Assembly: GCF_014655955.1 (NCBI RefSeq)
Contig: NZ_BNBO01000018.1
Coordinates: 80,057-144,056 of the forward strand
DNA from: Kitasatospora indigofera
Lineage (GTDB): Bacteria > Actinomycetota > Actinomycetes > Streptomycetales > Streptomycetaceae
Direction: 5' to 3'
DNA length: 64,000 bases
The notes beneath the pieces were generated by a model, which was not told the origin of the DNA, made no database searches, and saw only the letters and a program-made list of their open reading frames with translations. Below, in pieces: positions 9,456-17,032 of this stretch. The position numbers and the translations under genes are program-made. Position 1 is the first letter of the stretch, and every line of letters begins with the position of its first letter.

Positions 9456-9620
9456 TTACTCCGCGGCGGTCTCGGCGGCCGCGTTGGACACGGAGGAGAA
9501 GCTGGAGACGGGGCAGGCGGCGCAGGCCAGCGAGCTGACGCTGATGCCACCGTTGACGGTGTCCAGCTCCTCGATCTCGATGTCGAACTGCTCGTTCGAG
9601 GTGATCTCGTTGTCGGCCAT
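9456..9620 (-). CDS. lanA: Lanthipeptide precursor peptide (short class II leader, Gly-Gly site)
   Basis: 54-codon gene in the operon's first position. ATG 9620 follows a strong GGAGGGAG ribosome site; the stop is TAA. The leader (residues 1-25) is acidic, with FDIEIEELDTVNGG before the cut. The predicted 29-residue core starts ISVSSLACAACPVSS. It holds two Cys (33 and 36), eight Ser and one Thr, and ends in an Ala/Glu-rich tail. The Gly-Gly motif fits the C39 exporter, and the Ser-Ser pairs before and after Cys-Ala-Ala-Cys suit LanM. At most two thioether rings are possible, so several dehydro residues may stay free. The start is clear; ring pattern and activity are unknown. Confidence 0.9.
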   Translation of the reverse strand: MADNEITSNEQFDIEIEELDTVNGGISVSSLACAACPVSSFSSVSNAAAETAAE

Positions 9621-9881
9621 GATGGTCTCCCTCCGGGTGAGGCGCCGGCCCCGGCGGGGCTGGTCACCTTCGGCGCCATTTCGCTTTCCGGCTTTTTCTC
9701 CGGCTCGCTGGTGGCGATGAGAAAACTATGCACCCGGGGCAGAGGAGTTCGTCAGTAGGGGATGTCAGGAATTCCCCTCTACAAAATGCCACACCCTGAT
9801 CCATGACATTTTGCACCCCATCTGACATGCACTGATGCCCTCTCTTGCGTTCATCGGTGGGCGCAGGTCACGCTGTATTCC
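9621..9881. promoter_or_regulatory. Divergent control region between lanthipeptide operon and DrrAB-like exporter
   Basis: This 261-bp spacer is clearly less GC-rich than its surroundings from about 9690 to 9880. It contains a perfect inverted repeat CAAAATG (9782-9788) / CATTTTG (9807-9813), with arm centres 25 bp apart. TGACAT occurs at 9804-9809 and again at about 9823-9828. Together these suggest a regulator site controlling one or both directions. No clear sigma-70 hexamer pair could be fixed. Confidence 0.5.
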
Positions 9882-10823
9882 ATGACACTCACCACAGGCC
9901 CGGGAATTCCCGGGACACCGGCCGTGGAGGTGCGGGACCTGCACCGCAGCTACGGCGATTACGAAGCCGTCCGGGGAATTTCCTTCACGGTCGCGCGGGG
10001 CGAGCTGTTCGCCCTGCTGGGCACCAACGGCGCCGGCAAGACGACCACCCTGGAGGTGCTGGAGGGGTACCGCCCGCCGAGCTCGGGCACCGTCCGGGTA
10101 CTGGGGAGGGATCCGTACGCCCGGGGCACCCTGGTCCGGCGCCGGACCGGGGTGATGCTCCAGGAGGGCGGCTTCTTCAAGGAGTTGACCGTCGGGGAGA
10201 CGGTCGACGCCTGGCGCTCCTTCCTGTCCGGGGCCCGCCCCGCCGCCGAGGTGCTCGGCCAGGTGGGCCTCACCGAGCGGGCCGGCACCCGGGTCGCGCA
10301 GCTGTCCGGCGGCGAACGGCGGCGCCTGGACCTGGCGTTGGCGGTGCTGAACGCACCGGAGCTGCTGTTCCTGGACGAGCCGACCACCGGCATGGACCCG
10401 GAGGCCCGGCGGATCACCTGGCGTCTGGTGCAGGACCTCCGGGCGGCCGGCACCACCGTCCTGCTGACCACCCACTACCTGGAGGAGGCCCAGCAGCTGG
10501 CCGACCGGGTGGCCATCATGGACCGGGGCCGGCTGGCCGCGGTCGGAACGGTCCAGGAGGTGCTCTCCGGGCACCGCACCCGGATCACCTTCCCGCTGCC
10601 GGCCGGCCTGACTGCCGCCCAACTGCCCACCGTGCTGGGCGAGTCACCGGCGGTGGAGGACGGCGTCGTGGTCTACACGGCGGCCCGCACCGCGCCGGCC
10701 CTGGCCGTGCTGCACGGCTGGGCGGCGAGCAGGTCGGTGGAGCTGGACGGCATCGAGGCGCGCAACGCCTCGCTGGAGGACGTCTTCCTGGAGCTGGCAC
10801 ACGAGAGGGCGGGATCCCGATGA
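9882..10823 (+). CDS. ABC transporter ATP-binding protein (DrrA/LanF-like)
   Basis: 313-aa cytoplasmic ATPase with Walker A GTNGAGKTT near residue 50, signature LSGGERRRLDLALAVL, Walker B LLFLDEPTTGMDP and the H-loop TTHYLEEAQQLADR. A C-terminal extension of about 80 residues is typical of DrrA-type drug-export ATPases. It overlaps the permease gene by ATGA and is divergent from the lanthipeptide precursor. The likely role is export of, or self-immunity to, the lanthipeptide; this is inferred from position only. Confidence 0.92.
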   Translation: MTLTTGPGIPGTPAVEVRDLHRSYGDYEAVRGISFTVARGELFALLGTNGAGKTTTLEVLEGYRPPSSGTVRVLGRDPYARGTLVRRRTGVMLQEGGFFKELTVGETVDAWRSFLSGARPAAEVLGQVGLTERAGTRVAQLSGGERRRLDLALAVLNAPELLFLDEPTTGMDPEARRITWRLVQDLRAAGTTVLLTTHYLEEAQQLADRVAIMDRGRLAAVGTVQEVLSGHRTRITFPLPAGLTAAQLPTVLGESPAVEDGVVVYTAARTAPALAVLHGWAASRSVELDGIEARNASLEDVFLELAHERAGSR

Positions 10824-11815
10824 GCAGCGCGACCGACAGCAGCGCGACCGACCGCAGTGCGACCGACCGCGGCGTGATCACCGGCGTGCTCACCGGTGGC
10901 GCCGGCGACGGCAGGGGCGACAACAGAGGCGGTGCGGCGGCCAGGACGGCGACGGGGAGCCGGGCGGCGAAGCGGCCGGGCCCGGCGGCCGAGCGGCGCC
11001 GGGAGCTCGGCTGGCCGCAGTACGCGCGCGGCCAGTTCCTGCTCTCCTGGCGGGTGTTCTGGCGCAACCGGCGCTCCACCTTCATCGGCTTCCTGCTGCC
11101 GGTGCTGCTGAACCTGGTGGTGGCGGCGCCGCTGCGGGACAAGGAGATCGGCGGGGTGAACGCGGCCGCGTACAGCACCGTCGGGTTCATCGGCTTCGCG
11201 CTGGTCACCTCGTTCATCAACCTGCTGAACGGCGTGGTCGCGCGCCGCGACGACCTGGTGCTCAAGCGGCTGCGCGGCACCGAGGTCCCGGCGACGGCGA
11301 TCTTCGCCGGGCAGTTCGGCGCGGCCGGCGCGGTGGTGCTGCTGCAGGTGCTGCTGCTGGGCGGCCTCTCGGTGGGCTGGTTCGGGGCGCCGCTGCCCGC
11401 CGACCCGCTGCTGTTCGCCCTCACCCTGGTGGCCGGCTACCTGCTCTTCGCGGTGCTGGCGGTGGCACTGTCCGGGCTGACCCGGAGCGCCGAGGCGGCC
11501 CCGATGGTCGCCACCCCGGTGCTGCTGGTCTGCATGTTCGGCAGCGGCGTGGTGGCACCGCTCAGCTCGATGCCGCACTGGCTGCAGGGGCCCGCCCACA
11601 ACCTGCCGCTGGCGCCGGTGGTGGAGACGCTGCGGACGGCCTGGTTCGGCCGCCCGTTCGGCGCCGAGACCTGGTCCGGCGGCGCGCTCGCGCGGATCGA
11701 CCTGCTGCACGGCTGGCAGCACGCGGCCGGCTCGCTGCTGCTGGTGGCGGCCTGGACGGCCGGGGCCGCGGTGCTGGGGCGGCGGCTGTTCCGCTGGGAG
11801 CCGCGCCACGGATGA
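10820..11815 (+). CDS. ABC-2 type permease partner of the DrrA-like ATPase
   Basis: 331-aa integral membrane protein starting at ATG 10820 (ATGA overlap). The first 70 residues are soluble and begin with a repeated Ser-Ala-Thr-Asp motif encoded by 15-bp DNA repeats. Six membrane segments follow, including FIGFLLPVLLNLVVAAPL, VGFIGFALVTSFINLLNGVV and MVATPVLLVCMFGSGVVAPL. The FGSGVVAP and PHWLQ loops are typical of ABC-2 permeases of the DrrB/YhgE class. It forms an exporter with the preceding ATPase. Confidence 0.9.
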   Translation: MSSATDSSATDRSATDRGVITGVLTGGAGDGRGDNRGGAAARTATGSRAAKRPGPAAERRRELGWPQYARGQFLLSWRVFWRNRRSTFIGFLLPVLLNLVVAAPLRDKEIGGVNAAAYSTVGFIGFALVTSFINLLNGVVARRDDLVLKRLRGTEVPATAIFAGQFGAAGAVVLLQVLLLGGLSVGWFGAPLPADPLLFALTLVAGYLLFAVLAVALSGLTRSAEAAPMVATPVLLVCMFGSGVVAPLSSMPHWLQGPAHNLPLAPVVETLRTAWFGRPFGAETWSGGALARIDLLHGWQHAAGSLLLVAAWTAGAAVLGRRLFRWEPRHG

Positions 11816-11842
11816 GACGTGCGGGCGGCCCCGGTCACCGAG

Positions 11843-11878
11843 GTGTCCGCCCGGCCGGTCGAGCGGCCGGGCGGACAC
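11843..11878 (+). terminator. Strong hairpin terminator 1 after DrrAB-like genes
   Basis: Perfect 15-bp stem (11843-11857 with 11864-11878) and 6-nt loop, 27 bp after the permease stop. Confidence 0.8.
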
Positions 11879-11883
11879 GCCGA

Positions 11884-11918
11884 TGACCGGGGCCCCGGCG
11901 CGTCCGGGGCCCCGGTCA
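11884..11918. terminator. Strong hairpin terminator 2, between converging genes
   Basis: Perfect 15-bp stem (11884-11898 with 11904-11918) and 5-nt loop, immediately after the first hairpin. It lies 33 bp from the end of the convergent AraC gene and could serve both directions. Confidence 0.75.
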
Positions 11919-11951
11919 CGGGCGGGTCGCCCCGCTCCGGACGGACCGGCC

Positions 11952-12719
11952 TCAGCCGAGGGTCCGGGCCACCAGTTGCGGCTGGGGCAGCTGCCAGCAG
12001 TCGAGTTCGGGCAGGGCGAGCAGGATCGGCAGGTCGAACGGGCAGAACCCACGGGTCTCCAGGTCGACATCGATCTCCTGTCCGGCCCGGACCGTCAAGG
12101 GGCGGCTCGCCCCGATGAACAGCGGCCGGCGGTTCCAGGGCAGCGGCTCGACGTCGCGCATCGCGACCACCGCGGCCCGCAGGTGCCACACCCCCTCCGC
12201 GACGCCGTCCAGCCGGAAGGCCCCCGGCCCGTCCAGAACGTCGCAGGCGACCGGTTCGCCCTGGACGATCGGGTCGCTGAACGCCGCCACGTAGATCCGG
12301 GTCGGCAGCCCCACGTCCGGGACGCCGACCACGCCCCGCACCGCGCACGGCCGGTGGGAGGCCGCCGAGCGGAAGGCGCCCGGCTCCCGCGGCATGCCCG
12401 CTCTCGCCAGCGTCCGGTAGCGGCCCGGGGAGAGCCCGACGCTGCGGGTGAAGCGGCTGGTGAAGGTACCGAGGCTGTTGTAACCCACTTGGTAGGAGAT
12501 GTCGGTGACGCTCAGTGGGGTCCGGAGCAGCAGGTTCTTCGCCTTGTGCAGCCGGATCGCGGACAGGAAGCGTCCCGGCGAGGTGCCGGTGAGGCTCCGG
12601 AACACCCGGGAGAAGTAGAACTTGCTCAGAATGGCGGTGTCCGCGATGTCGTCCAACGACAGCGGTTCCTCGTAGCGCTCCCACATCGTGGCGATGGCAC
12701 GCTCGACAGCGGCTTGCAA
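11952..12719 (-). CDS. AraC-type regulator with N-terminal HTH and conserved C-terminal domain (copy 1)
   Basis: 255-aa protein. The AraC double-HTH sits at residues 1-105 (ILSKFYFSRVFRSLTGTSPG, then VGYNSLGTFTSRFTRSVGLS). This reverses the usual domain order. The C-terminal 140 residues include RIYVAAF and end in LPILLALPELD. The start is TTG 12719, preceded by AAGGAAGAG; an overlapping ATG is in another frame. A paralog at 36068-36868 matches over the whole length and also starts with TTG. AraC/XylS-type proteins are known regulators in enediyne loci; assignment to the island is an inference. It reads away from the AhpD-like operon upstream. Confidence 0.85.
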   Translation of the reverse strand: MQAAVERAIATMWERYEEPLSLDDIADTAILSKFYFSRVFRSLTGTSPGRFLSAIRLHKAKNLLLRTPLSVTDISYQVGYNSLGTFTSRFTRSVGLSPGRYRTLARAGMPREPGAFRSAASHRPCAVRGVVGVPDVGLPTRIYVAAFSDPIVQGEPVACDVLDGPGAFRLDGVAEGVWHLRAAVVAMRDVEPLPWNRRPLFIGASRPLTVRAGQEIDVDLETRGFCPFDLPILLALPELDCWQLPQPQLVARTLG

Positions 12720-12792
12720 GACATCTCTTCCTTCCGTGCGAATCCGGGGGTATCCGTACGAACAAGGTGCTGCCGGCGCTCCGGGCCGGCGG

Positions 12793-13842
12793 TCAGCCGT
12801 CCTGCTGCATCCACGCTCCGACCTGGCGGGCGGCCGTCAGGCTGGCCCAGGACGTCAGCCCGACCAGCGCCTGGTCGTCCGGCCGGCCGGCGGCCCGCCG
12901 GAAGTCGGCGATCACGGTCTCGTCCACGGTGTAGGAGGCGAGGGCGGTCAGCAGCACCAGCCGGGCCGCCGGACGCTCCTCGGGGACCAGCGCGGCCACG
13001 GCCTGGTCGGCCCAGCCCCGGCCGAGCCCGGGCGGGCGGCCGTCCCAGCGCGCCAGGGTGTCGTGCAGCAGCTCCTGGACGGCCTTCGGCACGTCCTTGC
13101 GCCCGGCCTCCTCGACCGCGGCGGCGGCCCGGGCGAAGGCCGAGGCGATCACCGGGTTGCCCTCGGCCCAGGCGAGGTCGGCGGGCAGCGGGGCGGGCGC
13201 CAGCAGGTCCAGCGAGACGCCGGGGGCCGGCGTGGAGCGGGCGGAGGAACGGATCAGCCAGGTGAGCACCCGCAGCACCGGGCGCAATGAGCTCTCCGGG
13301 GCGCCCGGCGGCAGCGGCACCGCGCCGAGGAAGACGTTCACCATCCGGTTGAGGTACTGCATGATGACGACGGTGCCGAGCAGTTCGGGCAGGTGCGCGG
13401 CCGGGAAGGGCCGCGGGTTCGCGGCCGCCGTGTCCCGGGCGGCGCCGAGCCGGGCCCAGGTGGTGACCTCGTCGAACTGCCCCGCGCCGCACGCGGCGTC
13501 GCGGCCGGGGGTCAGGCTGTGCAGGACGGCGGTGTGCATCCGCTCGCAGAACGGGCACTCGTTGCCCGCCGAGACGGCGCACGCCACCGCCTCCTTGGCC
13601 GGCCGTGCGGCGGCGCCCTCCACCAGCATGGTCTCCCGCAGCATCAGCCAGCTGGCGGCGAGCGGGCCGGCCGCGGGCGCGTGCAGGGCGATCGGCGGCG
13701 CGAGCACCCCGAAGTCCCGTTCCAGCTCCTGGTAGACCTGGGCGACGCCGCCGCGCGCCCGGTCGAAGCCGACCGGCTTCACATGACGCACCTGCATCAA
13801 CGACAGTCCTCGCAGGCGCGACTGGACAAACTTTCTGCGCAC
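12793..13842 (-). CDS. AhpD-like/carboxymuconolactone decarboxylase-fold protein
   Basis: 349-aa protein. GTG 13842 follows GGGGAG at 6-nt spacing, which is preferred to longer upstream starts. The redox-like CxxC motif sits in GNECPFCERMHTAVL, as in AhpD peroxidase-like proteins. A second helical half carries TALASYTVDETVI and GWADQAVAALVPEE, suggesting an internally duplicated fold. It is the last gene of a leftward operon with the methyltransferase, SDR and a smaller CxxC protein. Probable role: thiol-dependent peroxide or radical handling; the substrate is unknown. Confidence 0.75.
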   Translation of the reverse strand: MRRKFVQSRLRGLSLMQVRHVKPVGFDRARGGVAQVYQELERDFGVLAPPIALHAPAAGPLAASWLMLRETMLVEGAAARPAKEAVACAVSAGNECPFCERMHTAVLHSLTPGRDAACGAGQFDEVTTWARLGAARDTAAANPRPFPAAHLPELLGTVVIMQYLNRMVNVFLGAVPLPPGAPESSLRPVLRVLTWLIRSSARSTPAPGVSLDLLAPAPLPADLAWAEGNPVIASAFARAAAAVEEAGRKDVPKAVQELLHDTLARWDGRPPGLGRGWADQAVAALVPEERPAARLVLLTALASYTVDETVIADFRRAAGRPDDQALVGLTSWASLTAARQVGAWMQQDG

Positions 13843-13877
13843 GGAACTCTCCCCGGTTCGAACGGTCAGCGGTCGGT

Positions 13878-14666
13878 TCACGGCTTGCGTGCCACGGCAC
13901 ACCACATCGCCGGAGCCGCGGCCTGTTCGGCCGGCGACTCCGGACGCCACTCCCCCGGGACCACCACTCCCGGCGGTACCACTTCGAGGCCCTCGCCCAG
14001 CAACGCGGTGACCTCCGCCCGGCCCCGGCGCACCACCTGGGCGCCCCAGCCGGGCAGCATCAGCTCCAGCGCGGCGTCCATCGGCCCGGCCAGCTCGTGC
14101 GGCGCCAGGTGCCCGAAGGCCACCCAGCTGCCGGACGGGACGGCGTCCACCAGCAGCCGGACCAGGCCCGCCGGGTCCTCCTCGCCGGGGACGAAGTGCA
14201 GCCCGCCGAAGAGCAGCAGGCCGACCGGGCGGGACAGGTCCAAGGTCGCCGCGGCGTCCCGCAGGACCTGGTCCGGATCGCTCAACTCCCCCTGCACGTA
14301 GGCCGTCGGGCTGCGCGGCTGCTGCCGGAGCAGCCGCCGCGCATGGTCGACCACGCCGTCGTCCCGGCCCACGTAGACCACCCGGGTGTCCGGGGACACC
14401 CGCTGGGCCACCTGGTGCGTGCTGCCCATGGTCGGCAGGCCCGCGCCGATGTGCAGCAGCTGCCGCACGTCCGCCTCGCCGACCAGGTGGCCCACGATCC
14501 GGCCGAGCGCGGCACGGGCCGTCCGCAGCTCGGCCCGCAGGTCACCCACCGGCCAGGCGGTGCAGGCCAGTTCGGCGGCCGTCCGGTCGGCCGGCCCGTT
14601 GGCCGCACCACCCAGCAGGTAGTCCACGGCCCGCGCCAGACTGGGGATGTCGAACTCCTCGGTCAC
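13878..14666 (-). CDS. SAM-dependent methyltransferase-like protein (DUF574 family)
   Basis: 262-aa protein of the actinobacterial DUF574/Methyltransf_19 family. The N-terminal ARAVDYLLGGAANGPADR matches the family's R-x-Y-DYLLGG start. The SAM-site region is LHIGAGLPTMGSTHQVAQ with VVYVGRDDGVVDHAR. The usual acidic residues here (DIGTG, VDNDP) are replaced by HIGAG and VGRDD, so SAM binding may be altered. It lies 20 bp downstream of the SDR gene in the same operon. Substrate not predictable. Confidence 0.8.
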   Translation of the reverse strand: MTEEFDIPSLARAVDYLLGGAANGPADRTAAELACTAWPVGDLRAELRTARAALGRIVGHLVGEADVRQLLHIGAGLPTMGSTHQVAQRVSPDTRVVYVGRDDGVVDHARRLLRQQPRSPTAYVQGELSDPDQVLRDAAATLDLSRPVGLLLFGGLHFVPGEEDPAGLVRLLVDAVPSGSWVAFGHLAPHELAGPMDAALELMLPGWGAQVVRRGRAEVTALLGEGLEVVPPGVVVPGEWRPESPAEQAAAPAMWCAVARKP

Positions 14667-14686
14667 ACCATTCCTCAGCTGAACTG

Positions 14687-15562
14687 TCAGGGGATCGGGA
14701 AGAAGGCGCGCACGAACTTCTCGAAGAGCCGGTCTCCGATCGTCCAGCGCATCCGGGGGAGCAGCCGCGAGGGCACCCCGATCCGGTAGCGGATCTGCGG
14801 GTTGTCGCTGCTCACGGCCTTCTCGATGACCTTCGCCACGGTCTCCGCGCGGACGGCCATCCGGCCGCGCCCGGTCGGGCGGTCGGTCTCGCGGTAGGCG
14901 CCGTGCCAGTCGACGAAGTACTGCCAGAAGTCGTCGTACAGGCCGGTCTTCTCCTGCCCGGACATCCCGAGGTCGGCCACCGACATCGGCACGAAGCCGC
15001 CGAGCACCGGCGAGGGCTCGATCAGCACCACCTTGATGCCGAACCCGGAGACCTCGTGCCGCAGCGAGTCACCGATCGCCTCCAGGGCGTGCTTGGTGGC
15101 CTGGTAGTAGCCGCGGCCCGGGGTGGCGAACTGGCCGAAGATGGAGGACATGATGACCACCCGGCCGCTGCCCTGGGCGCGCATCCCGGGGAGCACCAGC
15201 TGGGTGAGCCGGGAGAGCCCGAAGACGTTGGTCTCGAACTGCCGGCGCACCTCCTCGATCGGGGTCTCGCCGATGGTGCCGTTGAGGCTGTAGGCCGCGT
15301 TGTTGATGAGGGTGCCGACCGCGCCGTGCTCGGCGGTGATCTTGTCCACCGCGTCGATCATCGACTGTTCGTCCGTCACGTCCAGGTGGAGCACCTGGAT
15401 CCCCTCGGCCGCCAGGCCCGCCAGCGCCTCCAGGTTGCGGCCGGTCGCGTAGACCGGCCACCCCGCGCGGTGCAGCCGCAGCGCGGCGGCCTGGCCGGTC
15501 CCGGAGGACATCCCGGTGCCCGAGGAGGCACCGGTCAGCAGGATCGCCCGGGACGGCGTCAT
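14687..15562 (-). CDS. Short-chain dehydrogenase/reductase with duplicated glycine-rich loop
   Basis: Classical SDR of about 291 aa. ATG 15562 overlaps the upstream stop; a GTG one codon earlier is also possible. It shows NNAAYS, the SSIFGQ strand and the catalytic Y-x-x-x-K in YYQATKHALEA. The cofactor loop reads TGASSGTGMSSGTGQAA: six residues (SSGTG plus M or Q) occur twice, from an 18-bp tandem duplication at 15491-15526. This lengthens the TGxxxGxG loop and may alter NAD(P)H binding. Coupled to the CMD-fold gene. Confidence 0.88.
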   Translation of the reverse strand: MTPSRAILLTGASSGTGMSSGTGQAAALRLHRAGWPVYATGRNLEALAGLAAEGIQVLHLDVTDEQSMIDAVDKITAEHGAVGTLINNAAYSLNGTIGETPIEEVRRQFETNVFGLSRLTQLVLPGMRAQGSGRVVIMSSIFGQFATPGRGYYQATKHALEAIGDSLRHEVSGFGIKVVLIEPSPVLGGFVPMSVADLGMSGQEKTGLYDDFWQYFVDWHGAYRETDRPTGRGRMAVRAETVAKVIEKAVSSDNPQIRYRIGVPSRLLPRMRWTIGDRLFEKFVRAFFPIP

Positions 15563-16194
15563 CACGCCGCCGTCCCGGCTCCGCCGTCCGCGCCGGCGTC
15601 GGCGTCGGACTGCCGGGAGATCCGGCTGCGGGTCATCGAGGTGCCCAGGCCGAAGCCGTCCACCAGCCGGTTGATGAAGGCGAAGAGCCCGGCGGTGAAG
15701 ACCGCCTCCAGCATCTCCTCGTTGCTCCAGCCGGCGGCGGCGACCCGGTCCCAGTCCTCGTCGGTGATCCGGTAGGCGCCGGTGCAGACCTGGGTGACCA
15801 GCTCCATCAGCGCCAGCGTCCGCTCGTCGAGCGGCAGTTCACCGGGCTTGTCGGCGGTGGCGATCGCGTGGGTCAGCTCCTCGCTGCCGCCGAACTGCGA
15901 GAGGAACCAGTTGTGGGTCCCGACGCAGTAGGGGCAGCCGTTGACCTTGGAACTCCAGGCGGAGATCATCTCGCGGGTGGCCCGCGGCAGCACACCGTCG
16001 TTGAAGACGCCGGTGTATCCGGTGATGAGCACCTCCATCAGATCCGGCCGGGTGGAGACGAGCCGAAACATATCGGGTACGAATGGGAGACCGGTCCTGC
16101 TCTTGATCAGGTCGTAGAGTTCCGCGGTCCTGCCGGTCGCCTCGGACTCCTCGATCAGCGGAACACGCGCCGCCGGACCCTGCTGCTCACCCAT
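15562..16194 (-). CDS. Carboxymuconolactone decarboxylase-family (AhpD-fold) protein
   Basis: 210-aa protein. ATG 16194 follows GAAGGAGT at 7-nt spacing. It carries SSKVNGCPYCVGTHNWFL, the CxxC-x3-H site of AhpD-like peroxidase-related proteins. The gene leads the operon CMD, SDR, DUF574 methyltransferase, AhpD-like. Its stop overlaps the SDR start. Expected to be a cytosolic thiol-based redox protein; the physiological substrate is unknown. Confidence 0.88.
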   Translation of the reverse strand: MGEQQGPAARVPLIEESEATGRTAELYDLIKSRTGLPFVPDMFRLVSTRPDLMEVLITGYTGVFNDGVLPRATREMISAWSSKVNGCPYCVGTHNWFLSQFGGSEELTHAIATADKPGELPLDERTLALMELVTQVCTGAYRITDEDWDRVAAAGWSNEEMLEAVFTAGLFAFINRLVDGFGLGTSMTRSRISRQSDADAGADGGAGTAA

Positions 16195-16550
16195 GGAAGT
16201 GACTCCTTCGCGGTGGACGGACATTCACGAGCAACCCGATGTTGTCAGGGGCGCGCAGAGCGTTTGTCTCCTAAATTGCCCTCTTCCTTCAACCGTCCGA
16301 ATCCCAAGTCGTATTTGCCGCAGGCAAATTCACCCCGTGCAGTGGACCGGCACCGCTCCCCCCTGCGCCCCGGAGCCGACGGGACGAGGGGTGAAGGGGT
16401 ACCGCTGACGTGCGGGGGCCGCGCGGGCCCCGGGCCCGGCGGGTGACGCGTGACCGGCGGGCACAGCCGCGGTGCGGGCCCGTACCGCGGCACGGGCCCG
16501 CACCCGCAGCACGGGCCCGGTCCGGCGGTACGGGCCCGGTCCGGTGGCCC
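16195..16550. promoter_or_regulatory. Promoter region of the CMD/SDR operon with 17-bp palindrome
   Basis: This 356-bp stretch has no gene. The part nearest the CMD gene (16200-16345) is AT-richer. It includes a perfect palindrome ATTTGCC-GCA-GGCAAAT at 16313-16329, a good operator candidate for the leftward operon. The remainder (about 16370-16550) is low-complexity GC with repeated GGCACGGGCCCG-like runs, and I see nothing coding in it. Confidence 0.5.
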
Positions 16551-16922
16551 CTACCGGGGCGTCTCGGGCGGGCGCGACTCCCGTTCGGCCGCCTCCGCGA
16601 TGCGCTTGACGGTGGCGAGCCGGCGGTCCCAGTCGGCCGCGAGCGTGGCCATCCAGCGCGCGGTGGCACCCAGTGCGGCCGGCTGCACCGAGTACCGCAC
16701 CTCACGGCCGACCCGGGTGCCGGAGACCAGCCCGGCGGCGTCCAGGACACCGAGGTGCTTGACCACCGCCTGCCTGGTCACCGGAAGGCTTCCGGCAAGG
16801 GTCGTCGCGGTGACCTCGCCCTGGGCGGCGAGCAGGTCGAGCAGGCGACGGCGGGTGGGGTCGGCCAGTGCAGCGAGGACGCTGTCGACCCCTTCGGCGG
16901 CGCCGGCGGGTTTCTCCGTCAC
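16551..16922 (-). CDS. ArsR-family winged-helix regulator
   Basis: 123-aa repressor-type protein. The HTH lies at residues 15-85 (LADPTRRRLLDLLAAQGEVT, then LPVTRQAVVKHLGVLDAAGL), followed by GREVRYSVQPAALGATARWM and a C-terminal helix. No metal-binding CxC is visible. This layout is common in ArsR proteins that control neighbouring SRPBCC (AHSA1-type) genes, but no such partner is adjacent. The GTG start at 16922 overlaps the stop of a small upstream frame. Confidence 0.85.
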   Translation of the reverse strand: MTEKPAGAAEGVDSVLAALADPTRRRLLDLLAAQGEVTATTLAGSLPVTRQAVVKHLGVLDAAGLVSGTRVGREVRYSVQPAALGATARWMATLAADWDRRLATVKRIAEAAERESRPPETPR

Positions 16923-17032
16923 ACGGACGACTCTTCGACCGGGGCCCGGAGTCCCGGTCCGGCCGTCGCCGACCGGAGCAGCCCGGGCCGCGCCTCGAAC
17001 AGGGCATCGCGTTCGATCAGCCGGCCACCCAT
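16919..17032 (-). CDS. Possible 37-aa peptide gene translationally coupled to the ArsR gene
   Basis: ATG 17032 is preceded by GAAGGAG at 7-nt spacing. The frame runs 37 codons (begins MGGRLIERDALFEARPGLL), and its stop overlaps the ArsR GTG start. The strong ribosome site and exact coupling argue that it is translated, perhaps as a leader setting ArsR expression. No family recognised; it could also be a remnant of a longer gene. Confidence 0.4.
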   Translation of the reverse strand: MGGRLIERDALFEARPGLLRSATAGPGLRAPVEESSV

